A DNA stretch of 64,000 bases from Tenacibaculum finnmarkense (GCF_900239185.1 NZ_OENA01000038.1:242127-306126), one strand, 5' to 3'; counted from the stretch's first letter, positions 26,932 through 36,611 are shown. Program-made: numbers and translations. Notes: a model not told the origin generated them from the letters alone.

Positions 26932-29727
26932 ATGAAAAAAACACTATTACTTATTGCATTTGTGCTACTGAGCACTGCAACAATGGTTGCTCAAACAATC
27001 ATAAAAGGTACCGTTAATGACGCATCTCTTGGGGGAGTATTACCAGGAGCAAACATTAAGGTTTTAAGGAAAGCTGTAGGAACTTCTACTGATTTTGATG
27101 GGAAATTTACCATGAAAGTAGTTGATATTCCTCCTTTTACTATAAAAATTTCATCTATAGGATATCACTCTAAAACCATCGAAATAACAAAAAATAATCA
27201 AGTTGTGGTGGTTAGTTTAACCGAAAATGCAACTTCTTTAGACGAGGTTGTAATTTCGGCATCAAGAACTCCTGAGCGTGTAATGGAATCGCCAGTAACG
27301 ATTGAGCGTTTTGATTCAAGGGCTATTAAAAACACCGCTTCTGCATCTTTTTATGATGGCTTAGAAAACCTAAAAGGAGTTGATATAAATGCCAGTGGAT
27401 TAACATTCAAATCGGTAAACACACGTGGTTTTGCCTCTTTTGCTAATGAGCGTTTTGTACAATTAGTTGACGGAATGGACAATGCTTCTCCTGCATTAAA
27501 TTTTGCTTTAGGAAACTTGTTAGGAATGTCGGAATTAGATGTTAAAACCGTTGAAATATTACCAGGAGCAGCATCTGCTTTGTATGGCGCAAACGCATTT
27601 AATGGTATTATGTTAATGACCAGTAAAAGTCCTTTTGAAGATCAAGGAATTAGTTTTGTATATAAAACAGGTTTTACAAGTCAGCAGGCTGCGAGCAATA
27701 ATCCTTACCACGATACAAGTATTAGAATGGCACATGCTTTTGATAATAAATTTGCCGTAAAAGCAACATTATCATATTTAAAAGGAGAAGAATGGCATGC
27801 AACAGACACTAGAAATACCACAGGTGTTGGTGGAACATATTTACCAGGAGATAGAAATTCTAGGACAGATTATGATGGTTTAAATGTATATGGCGATGAG
27901 GTTGGAACAAATATAAGAACTGCTTCAGGCTTAGGAATTATTCCGAGCGTTCGAGTAAGCAGAACGGGTTATAACGAAGTCGATTTAATGAGTAACGAAG
28001 CAAAAAGTGTTAAATTTGGCGCAGCATTACATTATCGTCCTTGGGGAAATGACCGTTTAGAAATTATATGGAATTCGAAATATGGTACAGGAAATACTAT
28101 TTATCAGGGGCAGAACAGGTATAATATTTCTAACTTTTTTATGGAGCAACATAAATTAGAATTTAAAGGAAAAAACTTTTTTATAAGAGGATATTATACC
28201 GGTGAAGATGCTGGCGATTCTTACGATACTCGTTTTACAGCCATTAATATTAACAGAGAATGGAAATCGGATAAAAACTGGTTTAGCGATTATATAGCAG
28301 CCTATGCGAATTCGGTACTTGGCAACCCTAATATAGACACTTCTTTAGCGCATGCTAATGCTAGAAAAGCAGCAGATACAGGGCGTTTAATTCCAGGGAC
28401 AACCGCTTTTAATAAAGTAACTAATGAGCCAGATTTAACAAAGGGTTCAAAATTTCAAGATAAAACAAGTTTATATCATGTAGATGCAAATTTAAACTTA
28501 CGTGATTATATTGATTGGGCAGAGGTACAAGTTGGCGGTTCGTACCGACAATTTAATTTGAACTCATTCGGTACTATTTTCACAGATCAGAATAGCTTAA
28601 TTGATTATGATGAATATGGTTTATATACCCAACTTCAAAAGAAAATGATGGAAGATCGTTTAAAATTAACCACCTCTGTTCGTTATGATAAAGCAAAAAA
28701 TTTCGATGGAAATATTTCTCCTCGTTTGTCATTAGCCTATGCCGCAGGTGAAATGAAAAATCATAATTTAAGAGCCTCTTTTCAAACAGGTTTTAGAAAT
28801 CCAACAACGCAAGATCAGTACATCGGTTTGGCAACAGGAGGCGGAACTTTAATTGGTACTTCTGAAGATAATTTAGATAGGTTTACTTCTTCGCCTTTAC
28901 CTGTTAGTATTGCAGGGCAACAAATTCCAGGAATTAATTCTGAAACAACATATACAGGTAGAGATGCCTTTACCAATGCTTTTTCAGAAAGTTCTATTAT
29001 AGACAAAACACCTACCAAGGCTAATTTTGATTTGGTAAAACCTGAAAAAGTAACTTCTTATGAAATAGGGTATCGTGGGGTAGTCGCAGTATCAGAAAGT
29101 AAAGTAGGTATTGATTTTAGCATGTATTATAACGATTATAAAGACTTTATCGCCTTAAAAAAAATAGCCGTTCCTTTTTATGGTGTAGCGGGCAGTAGTT
29201 TGCCAAGTGTGTTACCAAATGTAAGCGAAGGTGATTTAGCTTTATTAGCCTTAAAAAATGGTGATTTTGCAGGCGTTGGATTTAGAACAAATTCATCGGC
29301 AGCTATTACTTCTTATGGGGTAGGGCTTGGTTTAAGCACAAAAGTTTTTAAAGGATTTAATTTAGGGGTAAATTATACCTGGTCTAAATTTGATTTTGAT
29401 CAAAGCTCAGACCCCGATTTTCAAGCAGGATTTAATACTCCTGAACATAAAATTAAAATACAGTTTGGTAAAACCAACTTGTTTAAAAACTTTGGTTTTA
29501 ATGTAAGTACAAGATGGCAAAATGATTTTTACTGGGAATCATCTTTCTTTGAAGGAGCTGTAGCTGCTAGAACAGTATTAGATGCGCAAGTAAATTATAA
29601 AATTCCTTTTTTAAAATCAGTATTTAAATTAGGAGGTGCTAATTTAACAGGAAAAGAATATTTTAGTGCACCAGGTATTGGAGCAATAGGATCTCAATTC
29701 TTTATTTCTTGGACAATAAATAACTAA
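26932..29727 (+). CDS. TonB-dependent receptor, paired with an SGNH lipoprotein
   Basis: 931 residues. Signal peptide about 1-20 (LLLIAFVLLSTATMVAQ). A carboxypeptidase-like beta domain (about 22-105; GTVNDASLGGVLPGANIKV, SLDEVVISASRTPERVMESP) is followed by a plug (FYDGLENLKGVDINASG, KSVNTRGFASFANERFVQLVDGMDN, VEILPGAASALYGANAFNG) and a long beta-barrel. The pairing with a lipoprotein gene 5 nt downstream is like SusC with SusD, although the lipoprotein is not SusD-like. The ligand is not known; an acylated or lipid-like substrate would fit the SGNH partner. Confidence 0.92.
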   Translation: MKKTLLLIAFVLLSTATMVAQTIIKGTVNDASLGGVLPGANIKVLRKAVGTSTDFDGKFTMKVVDIPPFTIKISSIGYHSKTIEITKNNQVVVVSLTENATSLDEVVISASRTPERVMESPVTIERFDSRAIKNTASASFYDGLENLKGVDINASGLTFKSVNTRGFASFANERFVQLVDGMDNASPALNFALGNLLGMSELDVKTVEILPGAASALYGANAFNGIMLMTSKSPFEDQGISFVYKTGFTSQQAASNNPYHDTSIRMAHAFDNKFAVKATLSYLKGEEWHATDTRNTTGVGGTYLPGDRNSRTDYDGLNVYGDEVGTNIRTASGLGIIPSVRVSRTGYNEVDLMSNEAKSVKFGAALHYRPWGNDRLEIIWNSKYGTGNTIYQGQNRYNISNFFMEQHKLEFKGKNFFIRGYYTGEDAGDSYDTRFTAININREWKSDKNWFSDYIAAYANSVLGNPNIDTSLAHANARKAADTGRLIPGTTAFNKVTNEPDLTKGSKFQDKTSLYHVDANLNLRDYIDWAEVQVGGSYRQFNLNSFGTIFTDQNSLIDYDEYGLYTQLQKKMMEDRLKLTTSVRYDKAKNFDGNISPRLSLAYAAGEMKNHNLRASFQTGFRNPTTQDQYIGLATGGGTLIGTSEDNLDRFTSSPLPVSIAGQQIPGINSETTYTGRDAFTNAFSESSIIDKTPTKANFDLVKPEKVTSYEIGYRGVVAVSESKVGIDFSMYYNDYKDFIALKKIAVPFYGVAGSSLPSVLPNVSEGDLALLALKNGDFAGVGFRTNSSAAITSYGVGLGLSTKVFKGFNLGVNYTWSKFDFDQSSDPDFQAGFNTPEHKIKIQFGKTNLFKNFGFNVSTRWQNDFYWESSFFEGAVAARTVLDAQVNYKIPFLKSVFKLGGANLTGKEYFSAPGIGAIGSQFFISWTINN

Positions 29728-29731
29728 AAAA

Positions 29732-31384
29732 ATGAAAAAAATGACATTAAAATATACATGGTTATCGGTAGTTTTTATTGGGTTGGTAGCCTGTGATGTA
29801 AATAATGATTTAGATCCAATTACAGAAAAAAATGAAAAAGAAACCATAATTTCTTTAGAATCAGGTAGTGCTGATTTTTCAAATTATGTAGCAGTAGGCG
29901 CATCTTTTACCGCAGGATATACAGATGGAGCAGTATTTAAAGCAGCTCAAAAAAACTCATTTCCAGCAACCTTAGCATCTAAATTTGCGATGGCAGGCGG
30001 TGGTAAATTTACCCAGCCATTAATGAGCGATAATTTTGGTGGCTTTACAATTGGTGGGAAAATAGAAGGAGCACCTAGGTTCTATTTTAATGGATCAGTA
30101 CCTGTAATGTTAGGAGTAACACCAACTACAGAAATATCAAATATTAAAGTAGGGACTTACAATAATATGGGAGTTTCTGGTTTAAAAAGTTATCATTTAG
30201 GAGTAAAAGGTTATGGTGCATTAGCGGGGTTACCAAACGCAAATCCTTATTTTATAAGAATGGCATCATCGCCAATGGCAAGTGTTTTAGAAGATGTAAT
30301 TACACAGAATCCAACCTTCTTTTCGTTATCAGAAATTGGTGGAAATGACGTGTTAAGTTATGCTGTTTCAGGAGGTGTTGGTGTTGATCAAAAAGGAAAT
30401 TTAAACCCAGCAACTTATGGCAGTACAGACATAACAGATCCTACTGTTTTTGCAAGTGTTTTTTCAACAACTGTAACAGCTTTAACAAGCAATGGTGCTA
30501 AAGGAGTTGTCGCTAATTTACCTGAGGTTACATCACTTCCTTATTTTACAACAGTGCCCTACGCTCCTTTAAACCCTGCAGATCCTGCTTTTGGTACACA
30601 AATACCTACTTTAAACAATGTATTTGGTGCAATTAACGGAGTATTTGAAGCTATTGGCGTACCAGAACGTGCTATTGTATTTGTAACAGATGCCGCCAAT
30701 CCGGTAGTTATAAAAGATGAAGCTTTAGAAGATAAAACAGCACAAATAATCGGAACATTATTAGCAAGCCCTACTTTTACTGATTTTGTAGCTGGTTTTG
30801 GTTTGCCTACCGATGCGAGCACCTTGCAAAAAGTAGCAGGTTTATTAGGAACTTACTACGGGCAGGCAAGACAAGCAACAGCCGATGATTTATTAGTCTT
30901 ACCAAGCAGTAACATTATTGGTAAAGTAAATGCAAATTCAGTGAAATTTTTATTGAGCCAAGGGTTGCCAGCACAATTAGCAGGAATGTTTTCTGTAGAA
31001 GGAGTTTCGTTACCATTAGCCGATAAGTGGGTATTAACAACCAAAGAAATTGAAAAAGTTAAAACGGCAACCACTGCTTATAACAGCACAATTAAAAATA
31101 TTGTAACTCAAAAAGGCTTGGCTTTTGTCGATTTTAACGCAATTTTAAAACAAGCGGCTACTAGCGGTTTAGATTTTGATAATTATAACATGACAACTAG
31201 TTTTGTTACAGGCGGTTTGGTGAGTTTAGATGGCGTTCATTTAACAGCTAGAGGCTATGCTTTAATGGCAAATGAAATGCTAAAGGCAATTGATAAAACC
31301 TACGGATCTAACTTTGAAAGCGCAACAAATGGATTGGCTAAAGCGGCTGATTTCCCAACAGGTTACGCGGCTACTTTAAAGTAA
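29732..31384 (+). CDS. SGNH/GDSL-hydrolase-like outer-membrane lipoprotein
   Basis: 550 residues. The signal peptide ends in a lipobox with the Cys of LVACDVNND (Cys21). GDSL-family blocks are visible: block I as AVGASFTAGYTDG near residue 55, block III as LSEIGGNDVLSY near residue 205, and block V as SLDGVHLTARGYALMA near residue 515, giving the Ser, Asn and Asp-His residues of an SGNH hydrolase. Members act on esters and lipids; here it is probably at the cell surface beside the TonB receptor encoded 5 nt upstream. The catalytic fold is inferred from motifs only, and long insertions separate the blocks. Confidence 0.82.
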   Translation: MKKMTLKYTWLSVVFIGLVACDVNNDLDPITEKNEKETIISLESGSADFSNYVAVGASFTAGYTDGAVFKAAQKNSFPATLASKFAMAGGGKFTQPLMSDNFGGFTIGGKIEGAPRFYFNGSVPVMLGVTPTTEISNIKVGTYNNMGVSGLKSYHLGVKGYGALAGLPNANPYFIRMASSPMASVLEDVITQNPTFFSLSEIGGNDVLSYAVSGGVGVDQKGNLNPATYGSTDITDPTVFASVFSTTVTALTSNGAKGVVANLPEVTSLPYFTTVPYAPLNPADPAFGTQIPTLNNVFGAINGVFEAIGVPERAIVFVTDAANPVVIKDEALEDKTAQIIGTLLASPTFTDFVAGFGLPTDASTLQKVAGLLGTYYGQARQATADDLLVLPSSNIIGKVNANSVKFLLSQGLPAQLAGMFSVEGVSLPLADKWVLTTKEIEKVKTATTAYNSTIKNIVTQKGLAFVDFNAILKQAATSGLDFDNYNMTTSFVTGGLVSLDGVHLTARGYALMANEMLKAIDKTYGSNFESATNGLAKAADFPTGYAATLK

Positions 31385-31389
31385 GAAAG

Positions 31390-31413
31390 TAGTATTATTA
31401 AAATACTATTTTT
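31390..31413 (+). terminator. first terminator after the SGNH gene
   Basis: TAGTATT (31390-31396) pairs with AATACTA (31402-31408), followed by T5. Confidence 0.6.
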
Positions 31414-31418
31414 AGGAT

Positions 31419-31456
31419 AAAAACGGCTTCATTTTTTTAAATGAAGCCGTTTTTGT
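31419..31456. terminator. bidirectional terminator between convergent genes
   Basis: AAAACGGCTTCATTT (31420-31434) pairs with AAATGAAGCCGTTTT (31439-31453), with A- and T-tracts on its flanks. A second, weaker hairpin lies just before it. Confidence 0.9.
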
Positions 31457-31457
31457 T

Positions 31458-31694
31458 TTATTCGTTACTGTTGTCAATCCACTCTTTTATTTTGTTGTCA
31501 TTGATAATATATTTTTTATACTTATCATCTTTATATCGATAATAAATAAATATAGGCATTAATATAAAAGCCATGTATAAAACGCCAAGCCCCATTACAA
31601 TTTGTGCTATCGGATGCTCGGTATTTAAAAGATAAGCCCCTGTAAACATCCAAAGTAAAAAGATGATGAATAATATTTTTAATGCAGTTTTCAT
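31458..31694 (-). CDS. small membrane protein of unknown function
   Basis: 78 residues with two hydrophobic helices (LKILFIIFLLWMFTGAYLL; AQIVMGLGVLYMAFILMPIFIY) and a charged C-terminal tail (YRYKDDKYKKYI to the end) that should face the cytoplasm. I do not recognise the family. It has its own TACTTTTG box and lies between glyS and the SGNH gene, separated from glyS by a terminator. Confidence 0.65.
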   Translation of the reverse strand: MKTALKILFIIFLLWMFTGAYLLNTEHPIAQIVMGLGVLYMAFILMPIFIYYRYKDDKYKKYIINDNKIKEWIDNSNE

Positions 31695-31713
31695 TATTTT
31701 GATTTTAATAGGA

Positions 31714-31721
31714 CAAAAGTA
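31714..31721 (-). promoter_or_regulatory. -7 box of the small membrane protein gene
   Basis: TACTTTTG on the minus strand touches the terminator arm of glyS and gives a leader of about 14 nt. Confidence 0.5.
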
Positions 31722-31756
31722 AAAAATCCTACCGTGTAAATACAGGTAGGATTTTT
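31722..31756 (-). terminator. terminator of the glycyl-tRNA synthetase gene
   Basis: AAAAATCCTACC (31722-31733) pairs with GGTAGGATTTTT (31745-31756); T-rich end in minus-strand reading. Confidence 0.85.
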
Positions 31757-31780
31757 ATTATTTTGAGTATGGTAAAATAA

Positions 31781-33322
31781 TTACATTTTTTGTAACCAAT
31801 TTTTTACATCAACTTCTTTTTTGATAAGCTCTCTTAATTCAGAAATTGGAACACGTTTTTGTTCCATAGTATCTCTATGACGAATTGTAACAGCGTTGTC
31901 ATTTAAAGTGTCATGATCAACAGTAATACAAAATGGCGTACCATTTGCATCCTGACGACGGTAACGACGACCAACCGCATCTTTTTCATCATAAGCCACG
32001 TTAAAGTCCCACTTTAAATCTTCCATTATTTTACGAGCAACTTCAGGCAAACCATCTTTTTTAACTAGTGGTAAAATAGCTGCTTTTACAGGTGCTAAAA
32101 TAGCAGGAAGCTTTAAAACAGTTCTTGAAGTTCCGTTTTCTAAAGCTTCTTCTTGTAAAGAATTTGAAAAAACAGCTAAAAACATTCTGTCTAATCCGAT
32201 AGAAGTTTCTACTACGCAAGGCGTGTAACTTTTGTTATCTTCATGATCAAAATACTGTAATTTCTTTCCTGAAAATTCTTCGTGTGCTTTTAAATCGAAA
32301 TCTGTACGTGAGTGAATTCCTTCTAATTCTTTAAATCCGAAAGGAAACTTAAACTCAATATCAGCGGCTGCATCAGCATAATGTGCTAATTTTTCATGAT
32401 CGTGAAAACGGTAATTATCCGCGCCCATTCCTAATGATAAATGCCAGTTTAAACGGGTTTCTTTCCATTTATTGTACCATTCTTTTTGCGTTCCTGGTTT
32501 TACAAAAAATTGTAATTCCATTTGTTCAAACTCACGCATTCTAAAAATAAATTGACGAGCAACAATTTCGTTACGAAATGCTTTACCTGTTTGAGCAATT
32601 CCAAAAGGAATTTTTAATCTTCCTGTTTTCTGTACGTTTAAAAAGTTTACAAAAATACCTTGTGCCGTTTCAGGACGCAGGTATAAATCCATTGCAGATT
32701 CAGCAGAAGCACCTAATTTTGTACCAAACATTAAGTTAAATTGCTTAACATCCGTCCAGTTTTTTGAACCTGTTAAAGGGTCGGCAATTTCTAATTCTTC
32801 TATCAATAATTTTACATCGGCTAAATCTTCATTTTCTAAAGATTTTCCTAAACGAGATAAAATGGTATTAATTTTTTCTTGATAGCCTAAAACACGTCCG
32901 TTTGTTGCAACAAACTCTGCTTTGTTAAAAGTCTCTCCAAAGCGTTTTTCGGCTTTTTTAACTTCTTTTTCAATTTTAGTTTCAATTTTAGCACAGTAAT
33001 CTTCTACTAAAACATCGGCTCTGTATCGTTTTTTAGAATCTTTATTATCGATTAAAGGATCGGTAAAAGCATCAACATGCCCTGAAGCTTTCCAAGTATT
33101 TGGATGCATCAAAATTGCCGCATCAATACCGACAATGTTTTCGTGCATTTGTACCATTGCTTTCCACCAATAATCTCTAATGTTTTTCTTTAACTCAACT
33201 CCGTTTTGAGCATAGTCGTAAACCGCACTTAAACCGTCATAGATCTCAGAAGACTGAAATACATAACCATATTCTTTTGCGTGTGATATTACTTTTTTAA
33301 AGTGATCTTCTTGTTTTGCCAT
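31781..33322 (-). CDS. glyS: glycyl-tRNA synthetase, class II homodimer type
   Basis: 513 residues, the homodimeric glycyl-tRNA synthetase. It charges tRNA-Gly with glycine. Class II motifs are seen: LRPETAQGIFVNFL and FRNEIVARQFIFRMREFEQMELQFF (motif 2 region), and SIGLDRMFLAVF (motif 3 region). The C-terminal anticodon-binding domain has AILPLVKKDGLP and DANGTPFCITVDHDTL. A hairpin terminator follows the gene. Also called glyQS; there is no separate alpha subunit. The frame starts at the ATG at 33322, and a possible TATTTTTG box lies only 5-12 bases upstream, which would imply a leaderless transcript. Confidence 0.95.
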   Translation of the reverse strand: MAKQEDHFKKVISHAKEYGYVFQSSEIYDGLSAVYDYAQNGVELKKNIRDYWWKAMVQMHENIVGIDAAILMHPNTWKASGHVDAFTDPLIDNKDSKKRYRADVLVEDYCAKIETKIEKEVKKAEKRFGETFNKAEFVATNGRVLGYQEKINTILSRLGKSLENEDLADVKLLIEELEIADPLTGSKNWTDVKQFNLMFGTKLGASAESAMDLYLRPETAQGIFVNFLNVQKTGRLKIPFGIAQTGKAFRNEIVARQFIFRMREFEQMELQFFVKPGTQKEWYNKWKETRLNWHLSLGMGADNYRFHDHEKLAHYADAAADIEFKFPFGFKELEGIHSRTDFDLKAHEEFSGKKLQYFDHEDNKSYTPCVVETSIGLDRMFLAVFSNSLQEEALENGTSRTVLKLPAILAPVKAAILPLVKKDGLPEVARKIMEDLKWDFNVAYDEKDAVGRRYRRQDANGTPFCITVDHDTLNDNAVTIRHRDTMEQKRVPISELRELIKKEVDVKNWLQKM

Positions 33323-33433
33323 ATTGCAAAAATAAAATAAGGATTTAAACTAATACTATTCTAAAACGAAAAAGTGACTAATTAAATGATTTTTTTACTT
33401 TTTCGTGGTTTTTTATCGTTTTTAAAGATGTTT

Positions 33434-34333
33434 TTATCTTAAATTAAGAATGGTTGCACCTAAATAAAGCTGATCTATAAAAGTACTAATGGTATATTTT
33501 CCTTTATTAATATCATCTCTATTGACTAAAATAAGCGATACTAAACTTAATTTGTCATTATTATAATTTACATCAATAGCATCGGTATATTGAATATTTG
33601 CACCGTTTTTTAAGTTGGTAACTCCTTTTGGTGCAATAACATTATTATTTTGATCTGTAATTTGAATATACACTGTTTTTTTACCAGTATCAGCTACGGG
33701 GTTTTCGAGTAAATCAAAATTGACTCTAAAGGCATCTGTTCTGCTAGATCTTGAGGTTGAGGTTAGTTTTCCGTTGCTACGCTCTTTCATAGCCACGGCA
33801 TTAACGGTATTTATTTTTAGAATACTGCCGGCAGTTACTTTAGTTTGAAGTATTTTTTGTTTTTCTTCTAATTCGTTATTTTTATCGGTTAAAGAAGTAT
33901 TTATAGTTTCTTTTTGCGCTAAAATAGTTTTTGTAATTGCATTTTTTTGAGTCAATTCCTGATTGGCAATACTTAATGAATCTACTTTGATAAATAGTTG
34001 TTTATTTTCATATTCTAAACGACTTATTTTTTTTCTGTAAATTCGTATTAAACTGTAATTGTCTATCTGTAATATTTTTATCGAATCTCGAAGGTTGTTC
34101 ATTTTAACAAGTTCAAGCTGTAGTCTTTTAGAAATACTTTTTTTACGAACCACAACATCGGTATAATCTCTAATCATTTCATCGAGCTCCTTTTCTAGAT
34201 CGTTTTTATCATCTTTAAAGGCTTTTTGAAGAGTATCATGTTGGCTTTTTTTCTGTAAAGAATAGAGGGTTAAGGATAGCATTGTTATTAGTAATAAAAC
34301 AATTATAGCGCTTTTTTTTCTTTCAGTAGTCAT
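33434..34333 (-). CDS. membrane-anchored coiled-coil protein, paralogue 2
   Basis: 299 residues. One N-terminal transmembrane helix (SAIIVLLLITMLSLTLYSL) is followed by a long coiled coil of about 30-165 with Glu, Lys, Leu and Asp in heptads, and then a small beta-rich C-terminal domain of about 170-299 (INTVNAVAMKERSNGK; VYIQITDQNNNVIAPKG; KYTISTFIDQLYLGATILNLR). The neighbour upstream on the same strand has the same length and layout and can be aligned through its C-terminal domain. I do not recognise a named family. The coiled coil may bridge the periplasm or mediate oligomerisation. Confidence 0.75.
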   Translation of the reverse strand: MTTERKKSAIIVLLLITMLSLTLYSLQKKSQHDTLQKAFKDDKNDLEKELDEMIRDYTDVVVRKKSISKRLQLELVKMNNLRDSIKILQIDNYSLIRIYRKKISRLEYENKQLFIKVDSLSIANQELTQKNAITKTILAQKETINTSLTDKNNELEEKQKILQTKVTAGSILKINTVNAVAMKERSNGKLTSTSRSSRTDAFRVNFDLLENPVADTGKKTVYIQITDQNNNVIAPKGVTNLKNGANIQYTDAIDVNYNNDKLSLVSLILVNRDDINKGKYTISTFIDQLYLGATILNLR

Positions 34334-34358
34334 AATTTACGGGGGAATAATGTTTTTT

Positions 34359-35258
34359 CTATTTAAGCCTGAGGGTTGTTTTTTTTATAAAAACACCATC
34401 AATAAAAATATTCACATGGTAAAAACCTTTGGTTAGGGAGTTTTTATTTACATGAATAAATGAAATTACGGGCAATATTTTTTTATTGTATTGTACGGTT
34501 AATATGTCATTACAAAATATTTTTTGCTTGTTTGTTAATAAGACTTCTTTAACGGGTGAAACAACCTGATTATTGTAAACAATTTGAATATAAATAGGTT
34601 TTAAACCAGGTTTAATAATTTTATTTTCTAGTAAATTAAATGTTATTTTAAAAGCGGTTGTTTTACTCGCCCTATTAGTATGGGTGTATTTACCGCTTCG
34701 TCTTTTTTTCATTGCTACTACTTTTATTGCAGCTATTTTTAAAACTTGAGCAATGGCAATTTTTTCTTTTAAAAGCTTTTTCTCTTTGTCTAGAGAATTG
34801 TTTTTATGTTTTAAGCGATTATTTTGATGTCTTTTTTGAATTAAAACTTCGGTAACGCTATCATTTTTAGTTGTTAATTGATTATTTTTTGAACTTAAAG
34901 AGTCAATGTAAGAAAAAAGTAATTCATTTTGTTTATTTAAAATTAAAATACGTTTTCTGTAAAACCGCAATAAACGATAATTTTCAGCTTTTAAGTTATG
35001 AATAGTATCTTTAAGTTTAATTATTTCATGAAGTTTATTTCTTAAATTTAAAGAAACATCATCCTTTTGGTTAAGTGCTTTTTCATATTTTTTTAAAACA
35101 GTATTTAATTCAAATTCTAGGTCTTTTTTTTCGGAATCAAAAGCTATTTTTAATTCCGAATATTCACTTGCATTTTTATACGACAATACACCTGTTGTAA
35201 TTAATAATGCAAGTAGAAAAGCAATAAACCCCGTATTTTTAAATTTTGTTGCAATCAT
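34359..35258 (-). CDS. membrane-anchored coiled-coil protein, paralogue 1
   Basis: 299 residues with the same architecture as the protein encoded 25 bp downstream: an N-terminal helix (TGFIAFLLALLITTGVLSY), a coiled coil (about 35-165) with a conserved DTIHNLKAENYRLLRFYRKRI segment matching DSIKILQIDNYSLIRIYRKKI of the paralogue, and a C-terminal domain with IKVVAMKKRRSGK and YIQIVYNNQVVSP. Tandem duplication is clear, with substantial divergence. It begins at the base after the end of the methyltransferase gene, so the three genes form one operon. Confidence 0.75.
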   Translation of the reverse strand: MIATKFKNTGFIAFLLALLITTGVLSYKNASEYSELKIAFDSEKKDLEFELNTVLKKYEKALNQKDDVSLNLRNKLHEIIKLKDTIHNLKAENYRLLRFYRKRILILNKQNELLFSYIDSLSSKNNQLTTKNDSVTEVLIQKRHQNNRLKHKNNSLDKEKKLLKEKIAIAQVLKIAAIKVVAMKKRRSGKYTHTNRASKTTAFKITFNLLENKIIKPGLKPIYIQIVYNNQVVSPVKEVLLTNKQKIFCNDILTVQYNKKILPVISFIHVNKNSLTKGFYHVNIFIDGVFIKKTTLRLK

Positions 35259-35864
35259 TCATCGGTTTTCTGATAAACGATTAGGTTTATCAGAATCTAA
35301 TATACTGCTTTTTGTGCAGTTATAAATAAATGCAGGAGGGAAGTTAAGCGATTCAAAACTTAGCTTGATGTTACTTCCAAAAACTTCTTTTAATTTTTTA
35401 TAATATGTTAAGCTATACTGATATTGAATAAACAATCCATTATTACTTAAAAGGTTATAACTTTCAACCAAAATACGATGCGATATTTCTTTTGGAATAA
35501 TCGTTAACGGTAAGCTAGAAACAATATGATCGGCATTTTTGTAGCCTAATTTTTCAATTTCGATAGCCATTTTTTCGGCAGAAGCTTTTAAAACAATTAA
35601 CTGCGGATTTTTTATCTTCTTTAGTTCATCATAAAAGGCATCATTAATTTCAAAGCAAATTAAAATAGCCTCAGGTTTAAGTTTTTTTAAAATACTATGT
35701 GTTATAGGGCCGTTTCCAGGACCTAATTCTATAATAACATTCGCTTTTGAAAAATCAATTTCCCGAAGCATTTTATTTGCTAAATATTTAGAACTAGGGG
35801 CAACAGTACCAGCTGTTTTGTAATTTTTTACAGCTTCTTTAAAGAAATTAAATTTTTTACTCAA
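35259..35864 (-). CDS. SAM-dependent methyltransferase, phospholipid N-methyltransferase-like
   Basis: 201 residues from a TTG start. The N-terminal AVKNYKTAGTVAPSSKYLANKM and the SAM-binding motif I VIIELGPGNGPIT match PmtA-type phosphatidylethanolamine N-methyltransferases of the Rhodobacter type; HIVSSLPLTIIP is the motif IV region. It also resembles KsgA/Erm-type enzymes, but the short length and APSS motif favour PmtA. Its likely role is methylation of phosphatidylethanolamine or a related lipid. It is the first gene of an operon with the two coiled-coil proteins, and the ComF gene diverges from it. Confidence 0.75.
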   Translation of the reverse strand: MSKKFNFFKEAVKNYKTAGTVAPSSKYLANKMLREIDFSKANVIIELGPGNGPITHSILKKLKPEAILICFEINDAFYDELKKIKNPQLIVLKASAEKMAIEIEKLGYKNADHIVSSLPLTIIPKEISHRILVESYNLLSNNGLFIQYQYSLTYYKKLKEVFGSNIKLSFESLNFPPAFIYNCTKSSILDSDKPNRLSENR

Positions 35865-35918
35865 AATAATATTTTGTTATGTTTTTTGTATATTTCTGCT
35901 CAAATAAGGTTCGTAAAG

Positions 35919-36611
35919 ATGCAAAATTTAAAAGATATATTCTATTTATTTTATCCTAATTTATGTATTAATTGTGCAACTACATTATTACAAAGCGAAA
36001 CTTATTTATGCACTGTGTGTAGTAATAAACTACCCATTATAGAAAATAACCAGTATGTAAACAATAGCTTATTGGCACCTTTTTATGGTAAAATTTTGGT
36101 GAAAAATGTCCGTTCATTCCTGTATTATCAAAAAAAGGGTGTTACTCAAAAAGTAATTCAAGAGTTAAAATATAAAAATCAACCAGAAATAGGTCGTTTT
36201 ATAGGTAATTGGTTTGGCGAAAACTTAAAAGAATCAGGTGTTTTTAAAGAGGTCGATTATATAATTCCTGTGCCATTACATCAAACTAAATTAAAAAAGA
36301 GAGGCTACAATCAGCTTACAGAATTTGGTAAAACCCTAAGTGTTCTTTTAAATGCAACCTATAAACCCGATTTTTTAATAAAAACAACCATTGCTAAAAC
36401 ACAAACAAGAAAGCTTCGTTTTGAACGGTTTTATAATATTAAAACAGCTTTTAAATTAACTGATGTTAAGGTGTTTGAAGGCAAGCATGTTTTATTAATT
36501 GACGATGTATTAACCACAGGAGCAACTCTAGTGGCTTGCTGTGAAGAGTTATTAAAAACAAAAAATATAAGCATTAGCATTGCTACGATAGCGTACACTA
36601 AAAAAGAATAA
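35919..36611 (+). CDS. ComF-family phosphoribosyltransferase-like protein
   Basis: About 230 residues from the ATG at 35919; the frame is open to 35874, but that start leaves only 9 bp to the divergent gene. A zinc-finger-like pair CINC and CTVC lies at the N-terminus. The PRTase domain has PVPLHQTKLKKRGYNQLTEFGK and the PRPP loop HVLLIDDVLTTGATL. ComF proteins act in DNA uptake and natural transformation; other members have unclear roles. Transformation in this organism is not shown by any neighbour. Confidence 0.88.
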   Translation: MQNLKDIFYLFYPNLCINCATTLLQSETYLCTVCSNKLPIIENNQYVNNSLLAPFYGKILVKNVRSFLYYQKKGVTQKVIQELKYKNQPEIGRFIGNWFGENLKESGVFKEVDYIIPVPLHQTKLKKRGYNQLTEFGKTLSVLLNATYKPDFLIKTTIAKTQTRKLRFERFYNIKTAFKLTDVKVFEGKHVLLIDDVLTTGATLVACCEELLKTKNISISIATIAYTKKE

